From: Acanthosoma haemorrhoidale
Lineage: Eukaryota; Arthropoda; Insecta; Hemiptera; Acanthosomatidae
Length of the DNA stretch: 64,000 nt
NCBI GenBank assembly: GCA_930367205.1
Contig: OV884009.1
Coordinates: forward strand, 31,691,841 to 31,755,840
Direction: 5' to 3'
The notes under the pieces are model-generated. The model ran no database searches. It was not told the origin of the DNA and saw nothing but the letters and a program-made list of their open reading frames with translations. Of this stretch, positions 29,001 to 44,000 are shown piece by piece; positions within the stretch are counted from its first letter, which is position 1; each line of letters begins with the position of its first letter. A program made the position numbers and the translations under genes.

Positions 29001-32000
29001 CAACAGATTTTCCTAAACTTTGTAATGGGTTTATGATGATTGAATATATTCTTTTTTGAAAATTTTGTTATATAAACTTTAACATTTCTATAATGCATTT
29101 TGTCTCATAAAAATACCAGATCTCTTATTTGTAGCTAATGTAACTAATTGATGGTTTAGAAAAAAACAAGAAATTTCTTTACAATGTTATCCTTCTTTGG
29201 AACCTATAATATATCTATAAGGGGTTATATGCATGCACCTTGGCTTGTAGCAGCTTCTGTCTGCTGCCAAAATTTAGAAACAGGCATTAGCTTTTGAAAA
29301 AATTATTCTAATAAACAAAATACATAATATGTTGAAAAGTAGGAATAATTACAGAAGGAAAACTGGAAAGAAATGAATATATATATGGGTATGCAAGGAT
29401 TTGGATAATAATAAGAAGAATAAAACTACAGAAAGGCAGATAGAGTTTATAAATTCCATAAACATGTTTTAATAAGTTATTGAGATATTAATTGTACAAC
29501 AGTAGCCAACAAAGAATATTGTTTGAGTGTTCATGTTTAACATTGAATATCTCCTGGCTAGTATGAATGAGGATTCTACTATTTTGTCGTTTCTCCTGCC
29601 TCGTAGTCATTTGCAATAACTCAAATTTTCATAAAAATATACAAATTGGCCACTGAAAGTGTCTTGAGAAATTTGTTGATTTCACATGAAATTGTAATGG
29701 GGGGGCTTTATGAATAATACCTAATTTAGTCAAAGCAGTGCTTTAATGGAAATACTTTTACACCAATAGCCACTTATGCAAACATAACAACAATAAAATA
29801 ACATATGACTTTTTTATAATCGATCATTCCATTTAGTCCATTGAGGTAATACACTACACCGATGTCTTGATCATAATTTTAAGAGTAATATAGTAATATT
29901 AGAGAAAATAAAATGTGTCATACCTGAATGTCAGTTTTAAATTCTTCTTCTCTGTTTAAATACTTTCCTGATAATAACAAATCATTAAAGAGTTGAGATC
30001 TTGCTAAAATTTTAAAATTGTAACTTGATACAAAAGGGTCTGACTGGTCTTGAAACATCCCACGAACAGTTAAATTGTGTCCACTGAACCAAACACCAAA
30101 GAATTCAACCTAGGAAATCAGACAATCAATTATTTAACTTGGTTTAAGTAATAATAATAATGGCCTGCAAGGGGCAATTGATGAGCACAGTTGCTGGGAT
30201 TTTATGGTCCTACATGTTCCTGAGTACAATATTGTGCTCACCAATGAACACATCAATTTACACAAATATACAGGCATAAGCACTTTTTCAGTGAACATCC
30301 TGTGTACCTATCCTGATCCCAGAGAATATATTGTTATTTGTAAATACTTAACAGATTTCAGCAAGCAAGCAACATTTTTGGGAACCATCAGCATAGTTAG
30401 AAAATTCAGTAACATTAAATAATCTGAGCTTAACCCTGGACTAATATAGTCTGCATAGGTGAATATTCAAGGAGTATTCTGAGGAAGTGTAAAATTCATA
30501 ATAAAAGTTATAAATTTCTATCTATGTAGAAGCAGAAATTATTATATGGGTTGCTGGTTTTTGTTGCTATTCTAACTTTTAACTCATCAACCCACAGATA
30601 TTTTATTGAAGTACAAACATTTTCCGTGCATGTGCCACCCATTTTCAAGTAGGTATTTATGTATTATAAATAAACTATGTAGTAATTACAAGTAAATAAT
30701 GAACAAGAATACATATATTTACTTGTCAATGTAAAATTGTATCAGTTTTAATTAAAATCTATTGACCAGCCCATTTGCAAATTTGTTTTAAGAATAACTT
30801 TTTTTTTTTTGATGGCCACTTCCAGAGGACCGTTCCTCAAACAGGGTATCCTTGCCAACCCCTGATGCAGACCCTGGGATTGATTCTCAAAACCCTCATA
30901 ATTCGGGGTTTCCCTGCAAGTCTGTGAGGGAGACTCCAGGGGCTGTTTTCAATGACTGTGATACGCGTATTCCAGTGCAATTGGGATCATGGCTCCAGTC
31001 AGCACACCTTAGGTTATTCTTTTAAACCGTCTTTCAACTATAAATATTACATTAAACAACTTACTATTATCAACCTACTATTAACAGAAGTTTCTTAAAT
31101 CCTAAGTAGCTTTATGCTCTATACCCTATTTACAACTTTATCTTATGGCTAGTTAAACTACAATACAAAAACCAGAAACCTATTTTCTAAACCTACTTAA
31201 CACTACTAATACTACTTAACCTATTTGCATTATTATTACACATCCCCATTTCAGGTTGTATTCAATCTATAACCGCCACATATACCTTACTCGTACCTAG
31301 TCTTACGCATCAGGGCCTCAATCTCCTTGATCAGCTGGGGACACTCAGTGGCTCCTGTCTGGTGTCTAGCCTCTTCCTCTGCCAACCCAACTCTAATGCA
31401 GTTTGCGCATCGTGGACTTTCGTCCTTGTAGGTGCAAGCCTTTGCTACATGCCCCTCATAGGCACAGCACCTATAGGTCTCCTGGTACTTGGGACAGGTG
31501 CCTTTGAGTTCCTGTAACCTTGGCGTTTTAGACATCGGGGTGTATCCAGGAAGTCTCTAATTAACAACCTGTGCCAGCCTCCCACCCACAGCTCGGCAGT
31601 TCTGATCTAACAGTGGGGAAAACCTCCGCCACCCCGCCAACAAAGACCAGGTCCCGACCTGCCCCATCTTAAAGATCAGCTTCAGGGCACCCAGTCTCTG
31701 AACCTGAGGCAGACTCGCCAAAGAAGGATCCACTTAGGACAATGCCGTCCACACCTCATCCATAAACTCCTTATCTGTACAGGTCCTAGGGACTCCTCGA
31801 GACACCGCCCTTGGTCCTCTTGTCTGGGTCAACCTAGCCCTAGTTTTAAAAATAACTAAACAAAGATGTTAATATTGTTTCACTTACATCATAATCATTT
31901 GGAGATTTTTCAAATACTTTAACAAAGATAGACATTTGTTCCATAGCCGGTGTTATCATCACTCTTAATCTGTTTTCAAAATAAAACAAAGATCCATGTG

Positions 32001-35000
32001 GGATGTTCATGTCTAATGTGATTATTATTTCTTTACCTGAAATACATAAAATAATATGATAGAAAAACATTAATAAATAACAATTTATTAATACAATTTT
32101 CAGCATAACATAAACACAATACATAAATAAACATGCAAGGATACACAAATCTGTCATCATTGTGGCTAAATAACTAGTTTTTGTGGATTCTATTGAGCGA
32201 GGGATATCAAATCAAGGTGCTTCTAAGGTTGTACTAGGTATTAAGGCCATGTTACCAGTAACATCACAATTTGTTTTCCTTATGGCATATAAGTTTTATG
32301 TAGTATTTGTAGTTTAATTTCAAGCTCTTAAAACTCCACAAAGAGAGGTATGGTTAATATTGAACTTAATGTCTTGTTCCAGTCAGACCCGAGTATCTTT
32401 CTGTCACATATGAACTGGTTAACCTTTGGATTGCATTTGAAGTGGAGTACACTTACTTCCTGCCATCTGGGATTAAACCAATTTCTCTCATTCAAATCGG
32501 TATTCTTCCCAGGTGACCTAACCTAAATAGATGCTGGTGGCTTAGTTACTATATTTTCTATATTTTAAATGACTAAAGAATTTGTGATTATAATAAAAAT
32601 AAAACTTACTCCAATTGAAAACTATTATATAAAATATTGTTTTAACCAATCCACTCCATAATAATTCAATGCTAAATAACTATAAATATACTTGATGATT
32701 AAATGTTGATTAAGTTTTCAGAAAATATGGCTTAACAAGTGATTTACCAAGATGAGGAAGATCACTTACAATCAGCTCAAAAATAAATAATGAACGTGTG
32801 TGAGGAAGCTTTGAGCAACAGCTAATATGACGTTTCTGAAATTTACATGAATAGTATATTATAATAGCAAGAGTTATTAACCATATTTATGGAAAGTGCT
32901 AGTGAAAGAGCGGTTTTATAGGAAGCTGAAAAGTTTGCATTTAAATCATATAATTTTTGAAATAAATAGGAAATTATAATGTTGTTTAAATTTTTATCAT
33001 AAATAAAACTATCAAATTGAATAACTGAAAAATCCAGAATACATATTTGTTGAATACTTAGCTCATATAAAATTCTGTATATCCATGGCAAAGAAAACTT
33101 GGTGGAATAACCAATCCTTTTATTGGTTACCATGAAAGAAAAAATGGAAAAAAAAATACCATGCATTATTTATAATTTATTAATATTGGTATATATTAAT
33201 AAATCACTCACCTTTAGCATATTTTACAATCACCTTTGAAGAAGAGTTATTAGGAGTATTTTGTTTAATAAATGCCAGTTTTAGATCAATTCCGCTGTTT
33301 GGCTTAGCAATTTCTAATGAAGTATTAAGTTTGTTGATGGAAAATGCTTTAAATTGTTGATAGTCCCAACGAACCCGTAGTTTTTGGGCATCATCTTTGA
33401 TATATGGATTGGTTAGCATGTTAAGTCGACAATCAATATGGCTTTGAGCTTTCTAAAAAATTATAAAATTTTATTTTTTTATATTTAATCATGAAATTCA
33501 CTAAATTAAATAAATAGAAATTGGAATGGAATTAAAAAATGGGAAGTAAGAATACAGATAATGATATTTGTTTCCTTAATAAACAAAAAATTCAACGCTA
33601 TAAAATAATACATTTATCATCAATATTATGAAAATTAACCAACTGAATACCATTTACTTCTAAAGCTCATCTTCACTAAATTTTAACAAATATTTAGCCA
33701 CCTCATTAATAATAAAGGCCCCTCTAATGTTCTCTAATGCCTGTGTATTTAGTGAGATTGCAAGATGGTGTACTTAAACGATTGTCCACTTGTTCTCTCT
33801 TAGGTTCCACTTCATAGTGATTTAATTAGATAAAGTTGTCTAAATGACTTGTTCCAGGTTTACTGTATCCTATCCGAAATACAAAAAAATTACGGGATTG
33901 ACTAACAAGTCAAGTATTAATGCATACTTTAATGATTCTTATTATTAGTCAATTATTATTTACTGGTATTCATTCAGAAAAGGAATATTCTTTTTGATGT
34001 TTTGAATGGGAAAAGTTGTTGACCTAGCCAAGACCAGATAAGCTGCCAGGGGCTTTTGCAAGTAACATAGGAAGGTAGCTGAACCCTGGATAATAGAGGC
34101 AAGTAGTCACAAAGCTTATCCATGACTCATAGGAAAAACTTCTTTTTTCTAGTGGGGGAGGCTGATTATATTATATGGCAGGTGAACAAGCTCTCTATCC
34201 TTCTCTCATTTAGCCCTTGGAAATGAGGTATATGAGTTGCTAGGATTCAGAGGCCATGAGGTCTGGAGTTGCAGTTGTGGTCGAGTGGCCACATTTTGAG
34301 ACTATTGTTGAAGAAAGAATCATCATAGATTGAAATCCAGAAGCCCAGGAAGAAGAACATCATAAACCACACAACAGCACAGAATATTCATGTTTTTATT
34401 AGGTATTTATTATTTATATATTCAATTGTAATAGTGAATAATTTAAAGAGTAACTTTATGTATGCATTAATTACGAAGTTTTCATCTTTAACTCTTAATA
34501 AAAAAAATATTACAAAGTGTACCGTGAATAGTAGGAATCATGACAATATAGAATGATGTTTTCAAGAAAAATACCACATTTTGGGGGAGGGGGAATCTGA
34601 GCGTCAGTATCCACCAAAACCCTTATTTTTCAAAGCTTGATCGATGTCTAGCTTAATCATATTTAACTGATGTACTTTTTATCATCTCAGGTTAGTTTCA
34701 CGTAGGAATCCTTTTCCAACTTTCCTAACAATTTTGTTTTAAATTATTGAAACATACTTATTGAAATGGTTACACGCAATCAATACATGAAGTATTTTAA
34801 GCAGTGCTTATGACTTCATTTTTTTTATTAATAATGAGAAAAATTTATTATATAAGCAGAGCTGTCCCACTCATCTCCTTCGCTCCATACATGACCAATG
34901 TATTGCAATGTGACCCTCCTAGCGAAGTCTGCCATTTGTGTTTCAACAGCCTGCATCCTATTCACTGTGCAATCACAATAAAGCTTCATTTTATTCCTTC

Positions 35001-38000
35001 TTCTCCAATAGTCCCCCTCACAGATAACCCATAAATCCTTAAAAAAACTTTCTTTTCAAAGGACAGGAGATCTTTTGTTTCAACATTGGGCAGCACTCTT
35101 AGCTATATGGGTGGACAGGGCAAATCATGCCCCTGTTTTGTTTTCCTTGACAGCAAATTCCTTTTCATTATTATTAGTGCCCTAAATGCATATGATAGGG
35201 CAATGATCATCAGTACATGCCACAATTTACACAGATTGTGCACTATGTTTCCATCAGTGTTTATGCAATAATGACCTTCTCCAGGGCAATATCAAATAGA
35301 AGGCATAAGAGATCATCTCCTTGCCCTAGTCTGTCCTCTTGTTCTGTCTTGTCCTCTGTGAATTCTTGTAACAGATTCAATTGGATCCCAGCACAGCATC
35401 AAGTACCTGTCATTGTGAGCTTAGCCAATTGGATTAGGCCTGGGAGGATGTTTAGTTTGCTCATTGCTTTGAATAGCTTCTCCCCCTGTTGAACGTCAAT
35501 TTAAAAAGAGTCCCTCCAACACAGTAAATACCAGATCTGTCTGAAGGTACACTGATAATTTTTTTTTTACACAAAATGCAACAGTCTCCTGTAAGAAGAT
35601 TCAACATAATTTTGATGACCACTTTGATGACAGAATTTTGTTAAATTAAACTATAAATAGTTTAATATGGTAATTCTTGCATTTCAACTGCTCTCTCTTT
35701 TACAAACGATTTAAATACAAAACAGTACATTGTAATATTATGATGAACCATACTTCTATATTTTATACCCAGAAAGATTTTTTATTTTTGTATTGTCACT
35801 CTTGCTGTTGGTAAACACAAGGTTGCTGGTTTCTTAATATGTGAATTATGTATTTGACACAATTTGGTATATTTTAAAAATAAAAGCCCTTATTTATAAT
35901 TATTATTATTTATCTTTTGTTAAATAATTATTAAATAAACAAAATTATTTGATAAAATGTAATTCAATATAAATTTGAAATAAAATTTATTACTAAAATA
36001 ATTCCAATCCTAGTACTTTAGTATTAGTTCACACTTTCTTAATGTGTGAATTTCATATCAAGTATTTAAATAAAAATAATGTATGAAAAAGCTATAGCAG
36101 TGATGATAGCAGTAAAAAAAAAAAAACCACTACCCTTTTAGTAAGGTAGACAAATCTAATAGAAGTAAAAAAATTCTGCAAGTGTTTTTTTTTTACCTGA
36201 AATTTTACTGATAAAACAAGATTTATTTCTGGATATGCTGTAGATTCAAGTTGTAATTGTGATGTGTAGTTAGTAAGAAATTTTGATGATTTATTGTCAA
36301 GTTTCAGTTCTATTTTAACTGTTTCTGTTCCTCCTGTTCCAAATTTATAATCCATTTTGATATTTGTTGCGAATGAAACATCACTTAATCTTCCATAACC
36401 AGTTATGACTGTGGCAAAACGGTTCATCTGAAAATCTAATTCAATATGGCACTGCGATAGACCTTTTTTTTTAACCCAAGAAATAGAACCTAAAAACAAA
36501 AGACAGAAGAAAGCCTGTAAGGTTAATTAAAAAAAAAACATTTTATGAAATCCTATTAAATTTGGTATAACTACTTTCTAAAAACTTTTCATTATAACTT
36601 TATTATTGGTTCATATCATTACATACATGTGTTTAGGCTGTTTCATATTCTAATTACTGACAACAGTTATCAAAAGAAGGAGGAAAAGCAACATAAAGCT
36701 AACGTTACGGGGAGGGGGGGGAATAAATAAATAAAAGCCTTGCAAAGACACTTAGCTCCTTTCTGATAAACAGAAAACAAAGGGTAGCCAATAGCTATCA
36801 AGATGCAAATAATATGTATAAGCCCTAAACATGGATATTTTCAGTGCCGCTATCCTAGGATATAGAACTATTGAAGTTTAAGAGTAAATAGTTAATTTGA
36901 TTGTTGATCATGATTAAAATATACAGTGGTAATTGTAAATTAAATCACTAAGTGCTAGTAATAATCAAACCTATTTATACATGCTGGATTTATTTGTTAT
37001 TGATTTTCAATATAATATCTTATTTTTTTCTTTCAGCAGTATATATAGGAATTATTCCAGAACTCACACTAAGTGAGAATAATAGGTTTAGACCAGTTAA
37101 TATAACCTTTCGAGCACCGTAGTTGGAAGTAAGTGTTGGAAAGCTGGAAATGGTTTTAATCTGTTACTTTGACATAAAATAATAGTATCTGCAGCAGGTA
37201 CCATAAATCTTGTAGCAAGAGTTACTTTCCCAGATTGGCGTCTTCACGACCCAGTCACCGTCCAAAAGCTGATGACGTTAGCACTTATTTTGATTAATTT
37301 TGAAATTAAATCACAGAAAATGAATGAAGATCAATGCCAATTCACGTGTTCTGAAATTATAAAGGATTCAAAGGGGAAGTCCGAAGTTATATGGCGTTCA
37401 ATGCTCAGCTTATAAAAAAAATTTACAGAGGTGATCTAATTGTGAACACACAAAAGAATAAAAACCCGATAATCTGTTTCCAGAGCACAGGATACCTAAT
37501 TTTGACGCAGAAGTGGTATGTGTGTACAAGGAAAAATCCACATGATGAACGACTTCAAGTTATAGAAGCTACTGCGACTATGATAATAAGAGAACTTGAG
37601 ATCCAAAGTTAAGTTACGTTATGAGTGGATTGCAGGATTTATTCAATGTTGCATACCCTGCTGCCTCAACTGAAATGATGTTGACAGGTCACCCATATTC
37701 CAGAGCAGTCAGGGCACACATTATTGCTCACCTGGTTCTGGCCAAATATTTGTTATCCATACTGAATATATCTGATGACGAAAAATCATGTTTATTGGAT
37801 GTCCCAAATAACATTGGCAAACCCGCCTGCCTACCTTCAATATTAAATCGCCCACTAGGGGAAATGTCCTTAACAAGTTCTCCAACATTTCCATTACGCA
37901 AAAACCTGCTAATTGTACTTACTAGACCTGCAATCAAGACTGACTGATGAAGAGTACAACCGTTTCGTGAGAAAAGGGTTTTTCAAAGTAAGGTCAGTTA

Positions 38001-41000
38001 AGTTTTGGTAAGGCATATCGTCAGACATGACCATATAGCCAACTAAAATGCGTTCTGTGAAAGGTATACCTATTTTTAGACTTCATTGACATTATATTTG
38101 AAGACAAACAACAATCAGTTTGAATTTTTAAAATAGTTAACCATTTTTTAGGGCGAGTAGTGCAGTTGTAGATTTCTAGTAGGTAACGTTTTGGTGTCTT
38201 GTAAGGTTGTGATGGAGATTTAAAAACTCAGGATTTCTATGCTTTGCCTCGATGGAACTAAAACAAATAGTTGACCACCTATGGTTCTACCTACTAGGTG
38301 ACCACTAAAGGTAGAATACAATGCTCTACAACTTTCATTATATGTTTTTTTTTCATTTAGAATAGCCATATTCAAGTTAAAATCGATTGAAAATAGTCGA
38401 ATCGGTTTTCATGCTACGCAGAAAATACTCATTTTACACAGAATGTAATGTTATTTCATTTATAATATAATAAATTAGTAGGGTGCGCTGTTTAAAATTT
38501 ACAGGCCAGAAACTGAAAAAAGTCCAAAAATTTAGTGATTTCTTCCCCCCCCCCCCCTTGGAACAGGGGAAGTTTAGGATTCTATTATTTGATGTCAAAC
38601 GAACAGATTATATTTTATCATTTCCAGCTCTCATCCACTTACTTCTAACCAGGGTCCCAGATTAACTAGCCTTTGCATAATTAGAATATCTATTAGAACC
38701 AGAATAAAATGACCTTTATTACATAATCGTAGATTTAAATTATAAAAATAAATTAGGCCAATACTCTCTTTTTAATCTTTCTTTGTTCATGTAATAACAT
38801 TCATTTAACCCACTTAGGCCCAAATAAACATTATATTTTATTGATAAGGACATTGAGATGTTTAATTTGATAGCCTAATAAATATGGTAGAAAAATATTT
38901 ATTTTTTAATTAACAAGTAATATATTAATTAATGAGCCTTAATTATTTTTAATGAGGATGATTTTATTTTTATTCTCATAGGAGCATTAAAAAAAGCTTC
39001 AATAGAAAATATCATCACTCCAGGTGAAACTCATTTTAATTTTTTTTCCAAAGTTATACCAAGAGCATAGTAAAGGGTTGGCCAAAAAGTCCGTTCGGTT
39101 TTTGTCATCACGAAACTTCAAGCAGTCTAATATGTAGCTAACTTCAGTCTGTCCCTTGTGAGTGCACTCTCGTCAGATAATAGACACTTCAACGTAGTTT
39201 GACGGGAAATTCCGAAGAGGCTGATTGTATTTTGTGTGTTTAGAATCATCCTGAAAATGGAAAACCAAAATGAACATTATCGACACCTCACGCTTTTTTA
39301 TTTTAAAAAAGGCAAGAAAGCAGTGGAAACTTGCAGGAAGATATGCACTGTATACGGAGAGGATGCTGTTACAGAAAGTGTGTGCCAGAAGGGGTTTTCA
39401 AGATTTCGATCGGGAAATTTTTCAGTTCAAGACGCACCTCGCTCTGGCCGGCCAACTGAGATTAACAGCGACAAAGTGAAGGAATTAGTCGACACCAATC
39501 CCCGTTATACAACTAGGGAGATTGCAGTTATCCTGTTATTATATTATTAAAAAAATATCCAAATCAAGTGTTGAAAACCATCCGCATCAACTTGGCTACG
39601 TGAGCAGGCTCAATGTTTGGGTTCCCCATCAACTTAGTGAGGCTAACCTCGCCCAAAAGATTTCCATCTGCGATTCGTTGCGGAAAAGTGAAGAAAACGA
39701 TCCTTTTCTGAAGAAAATGATAACAGGGGACGAAAAGTGGATCGTCTATAACAATGTGGAGCGCAAACGCTCATGGGGGAAGCGTGGCGAATTACCACAA
39801 ACTACCTCCAAAGAAGGTTATGGACGTCACCCAAAGAAGGTTATGGTCTCGATTTGGTGGGATTGGAGTGGTGTTGTCCTTTACGAACTTCTCCCCACGA
39901 ACAGGACCATCAATTTGGATTTGTACTGTTACCAGCTGGACAAATTAAATACACCGATCCACCAGAAGCGTCCAGAACTAGCCAACCGTAAGGGGATTGT
40001 CTTCCATCATGACAATGCCGGACTGCACACTTATTTGCAGACGCGCCAGAAGTTACTGGATCTTGGCTGGGAAGTTTTGCTGCACCCTCCATATTCGCCC
40101 AACCTTGCACCTTCAGATTTCCACCTGTTTCAGTCTCTTCAAAATTCATTGAATGCACAGACCTTCAACTCTGAAGAAGATGTAAAAATCCACTTGGAAA
40201 ATTTTTTTGCCAGTAAAGACAGGAAATTCTTTGAGCATGAAATTATGAATTTGCCCATGAGATGGCAGAAGATACTGGAACAAAACAGTAATTATATCAT
40301 TGATTGAATAAATCACTTTGTGTTAAAAGTTGTGTCTTATTTTCGCTTACGGACTTTTTCGCCAATCTGATATATACAAGGGAGAAATAGTCTAAGTGAG
40401 GGAGGAAATAATATTACTTTGGACAGAGGGAGGGAGAAGGTTGTGCAGTTTCTTTTGTTGGATCAAAGAGACAAAGATTTTTCTTGAGATGTCTGTAGTG
40501 TGGTCATTCTACAGAACAGGAATTGGCAAAGCCTGCAAATGCCAACTGAATTTGAAATTTAGATTACCAAATAAAGTTTAATTAAGGTAAGATGCCTATT
40601 TATAACAAGTTTTGACCTAAAATGAACTGGAAAGTTCTCTTTATTTGTGGGATTATCAGAATGAAATTTTAATTACCAGATAAGGAAACAATTCGCTTAT
40701 TATTAATAGCAAACAGAACTCTTGGGTAATAAGTATTTCCATATTTTTCTTCTTTAATATCAACTCCAACCTGAATGTCTATATGTTTCGTACCATTTAC
40801 ATCTAAGCCAAAGTTAATAAGTTTTTCTGTTGGTGTATTTCTGTAATAACCTAAAAAAAAAAGAAAAGAAGGAAATTAATGAATAGCTAATTGAATTTAA
40901 CTTAATTACTAATTTCAACAATTTAAATGTTTTTTGACTTAATTGGAAAATTTTACTTAATCAGCAATAAAATTGTGCAAAGTATCCTTCTTACAATGTT

Positions 41001-44000
41001 TTGTTTTCTGTAACATTTCAAACTATTTTAGTCCATATTCAAAAAGTATCAGCAATTAACAATTATTCATCACATTCAAATTGACAAATTTTAAAGTCTC
41101 ATAATTCAAAGTAATATAGAATGTCTCATACTCACATTTTGTGGTATGAATCATAATCAAAGTATCAATTATCATTCCCTGGCAGGATATTTTGTACAAT
41201 TATCATCACTGAATACAAAATAACTTGCTTTTCATAATGTAAGATTGTTTGAAGAAAAGAAATATGGTTTTATTAAAAGACACATGGCTAGGCAAACCTT
41301 GGAAATTTATATTTATAATTTTAAAAAAAGACTAAGTTTTTTTTCCTTAATGAATTATAATTATCTTCATAAACAATGTTGCTGGAAATTGTATAGCATA
41401 TTTTTTCTTTTTTAATATGAGTATGAATGAGTTATAAATAAATTACTCAACAATAGCTAAGGAATCATGATAAAAGCATTGGAAAAAGATATTACAAATG
41501 ATGCTTAATGAAATCAAAGTTTTCTTTATTAACGTTTTGTCACAAATTTATTCTTGAATTAAAAACATAAAATAGATACTTCCATTACAACAATAAACAT
41601 TTAACCAATTTCTTCAATAATTCTTTCACAATACACTTTTCCTTTGCCTTCTAGTTGATTTTTTTGCACCTGTTCTACTGTCTTATTGTTCTATAAAAGT
41701 TTCTCACACTCAAGAAATCTCCTCTTGTGAAATTTCTTCCTAGAGTATACATTAATCGATATATTGAAAAAACAAATTTGTTGTGCAATGTTAAGAAAGC
41801 TATGAAGTCAATTGAAGGGAACAACATGCACTACACTAAAAAGTTCATTATTTTTAAATGTTTTTTTTTATGATATACATCATCGAAATGAGTTTATGTA
41901 AATAGAATTAATTTTATAAAACAAATATCAGATGTGTTTATTTTCTCATGAGTGCTCACACATTTATTCTTTTTGTATTGAATCAGGAAAACATATCAAT
42001 TTAATGCACCTACTCTTCTTTTAGATTCCCTTTCTGTTAATCATTTGACAACTAGCCATACTAAGGTCATCACATTTTGAAATAATTTGTGAATAAATAA
42101 TGGACCAACAAAGCCAAATTTTCCGTTCTAAACACCTAAAAAACAACCTGGATACAAATTTTGGAGAAAATCCACAAGTTAATGCATTTTTCTGTTCAAA
42201 ATTTGTGGTTTGAAAACCACAGAAATGTTGATAATTTCAGAATAACTTCACCAATCCATACCAAACTTTACAGGATTTAGAATCCTAATAATTACACATA
42301 ATGACACCAACCAGGTCTCTAGAAATAAACTGAAAAAGGAGATATAAAATAAAACTTTTAGATTTTTCTGTTCATTTTTTTATTATTTTTCTTATTCATA
42401 AATAAATCAAACCTAAGTCTTCTTGACTTGTACTGAAAGAGAAGAAATTAAGCTTTTTACAACGGTGCTAACAGTGTTGGATTTGAACAAAACCTAGAAG
42501 GTTTAAGTGGTATAGCCAGACATTTCTGACAAAAATTTTCTCTCCCATTTAATCTAGCAAAAACATATAATTTTTTGATTGCCACAAAAGTTCTTTATAA
42601 TTTATTTAAAAATGTTTAGGGATATTAAAAATGAATACAAATTTATTTTTTCCTTGCTTTGTAATATACTATACTCATTTCATATAATATGGCATATTTT
42701 GTTCATATATTGGTAAAAAAACAAATCAAATGGTGTATGATAAGCTTATTTTTACTTATTATTTAGCTTATTATTTACCAAAAAATGTTTCATTGAAATA
42801 GGTGATCACATGACTAACTGTTCTGCCTCTCCTTATTACTCCATTTAATGCATCCTGAAAAATATGCAGGTGAGTATGAGCAACCACTGCATCCTGTTAC
42901 TGACTGGATAATTATGCATTGAAATGCCAATAAAGGCTCAGTTCTATACCCTATTCTCTACACCCTTTATATTTCTTCTGCTTTGCATGCACTCTGGCTT
43001 ACTACTGGCTTATGCAGACAATATTGCTTTTTGCAGCACCACTTCACCTAGCACACAAACTGCAGTTATTAATATACATCAAGGTGCACAAACATTAATT
43101 AGTTAACAAACTTGATGATATTGGCATATCCATAGATATGGACATTGAAGACTGATGCCATAGTTTTTTTCATTTCAACAGAACAGAATTAAACCAGTAT
43201 TTATAAATAATACTTCAATACTAATACCAAAGCATTTAAAAAACCTTAGAGTGATACCAGACCAGCATCTAATTTTCTCTAAACACATTATAACACGAAC
43301 ATTATTCGACAAGAGGCACACTTTACTGACTGAACCATTTTCTATTTCCTCCCTCTCTTCATCTCTGGTTTAAAATTTTAATAAACAATGCCATATTGCG
43401 ACCTAAACTACTCTACACTTCATCCCTTCTACAAGGGAATAATACTAGGGAATAACTGCTCAGCTTTTGTTGAACTTGAAAAGTTTTCACCCTACACTAA
43501 TAATAACTTAAAATATTTTTGTGCAAGATTAAATATCAAAACACCAGTTGATTATATAATAGCACATTATTTAACACTCTACAGCCCCATCTAAGAGAAC
43601 CACTTTATGGAATTCAAAAAAGTACAAAAAACCTTATTCAATTGAAATGATCCAATAACCTACCTGTCTACCACAGTTTCCTCTAATTTCCTACTTTAGT
43701 ATTCCTTTCCTTTCTATGTGAATTAACTTACATTTTGCACATCACACAATGTTTTTATTCTTGTTCATATAAATTTACTTTAACTGTATGCAATTATCAT
43801 TATGTTTTTCTTATTATGGAACTTCCACAAGAGAAAAAAAGGCTTTTTTATTTCTATGTAATTATAATAATTAAAAATTAAGATGATTTTGATTAAAAAA
43901 GAAAAATTGAAATCAAGTGGAGGTACATATTGGTGCACTCTCCTCTTTGAATTGTCATTGATATATTTGATTGTAAACAATGAAATAACTGCCTCTTAAA

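Noticed and set aside
34804..35492. Plus-strand frames as a small gene cluster
   Set aside because: Overlapping short frames with no recognisable domain, in a stretch of repeat-like composition.
39910..40158. Open frames overlapping the mariner transposase in other frames
   Set aside because: Shadows of the transposase; no independent signal.
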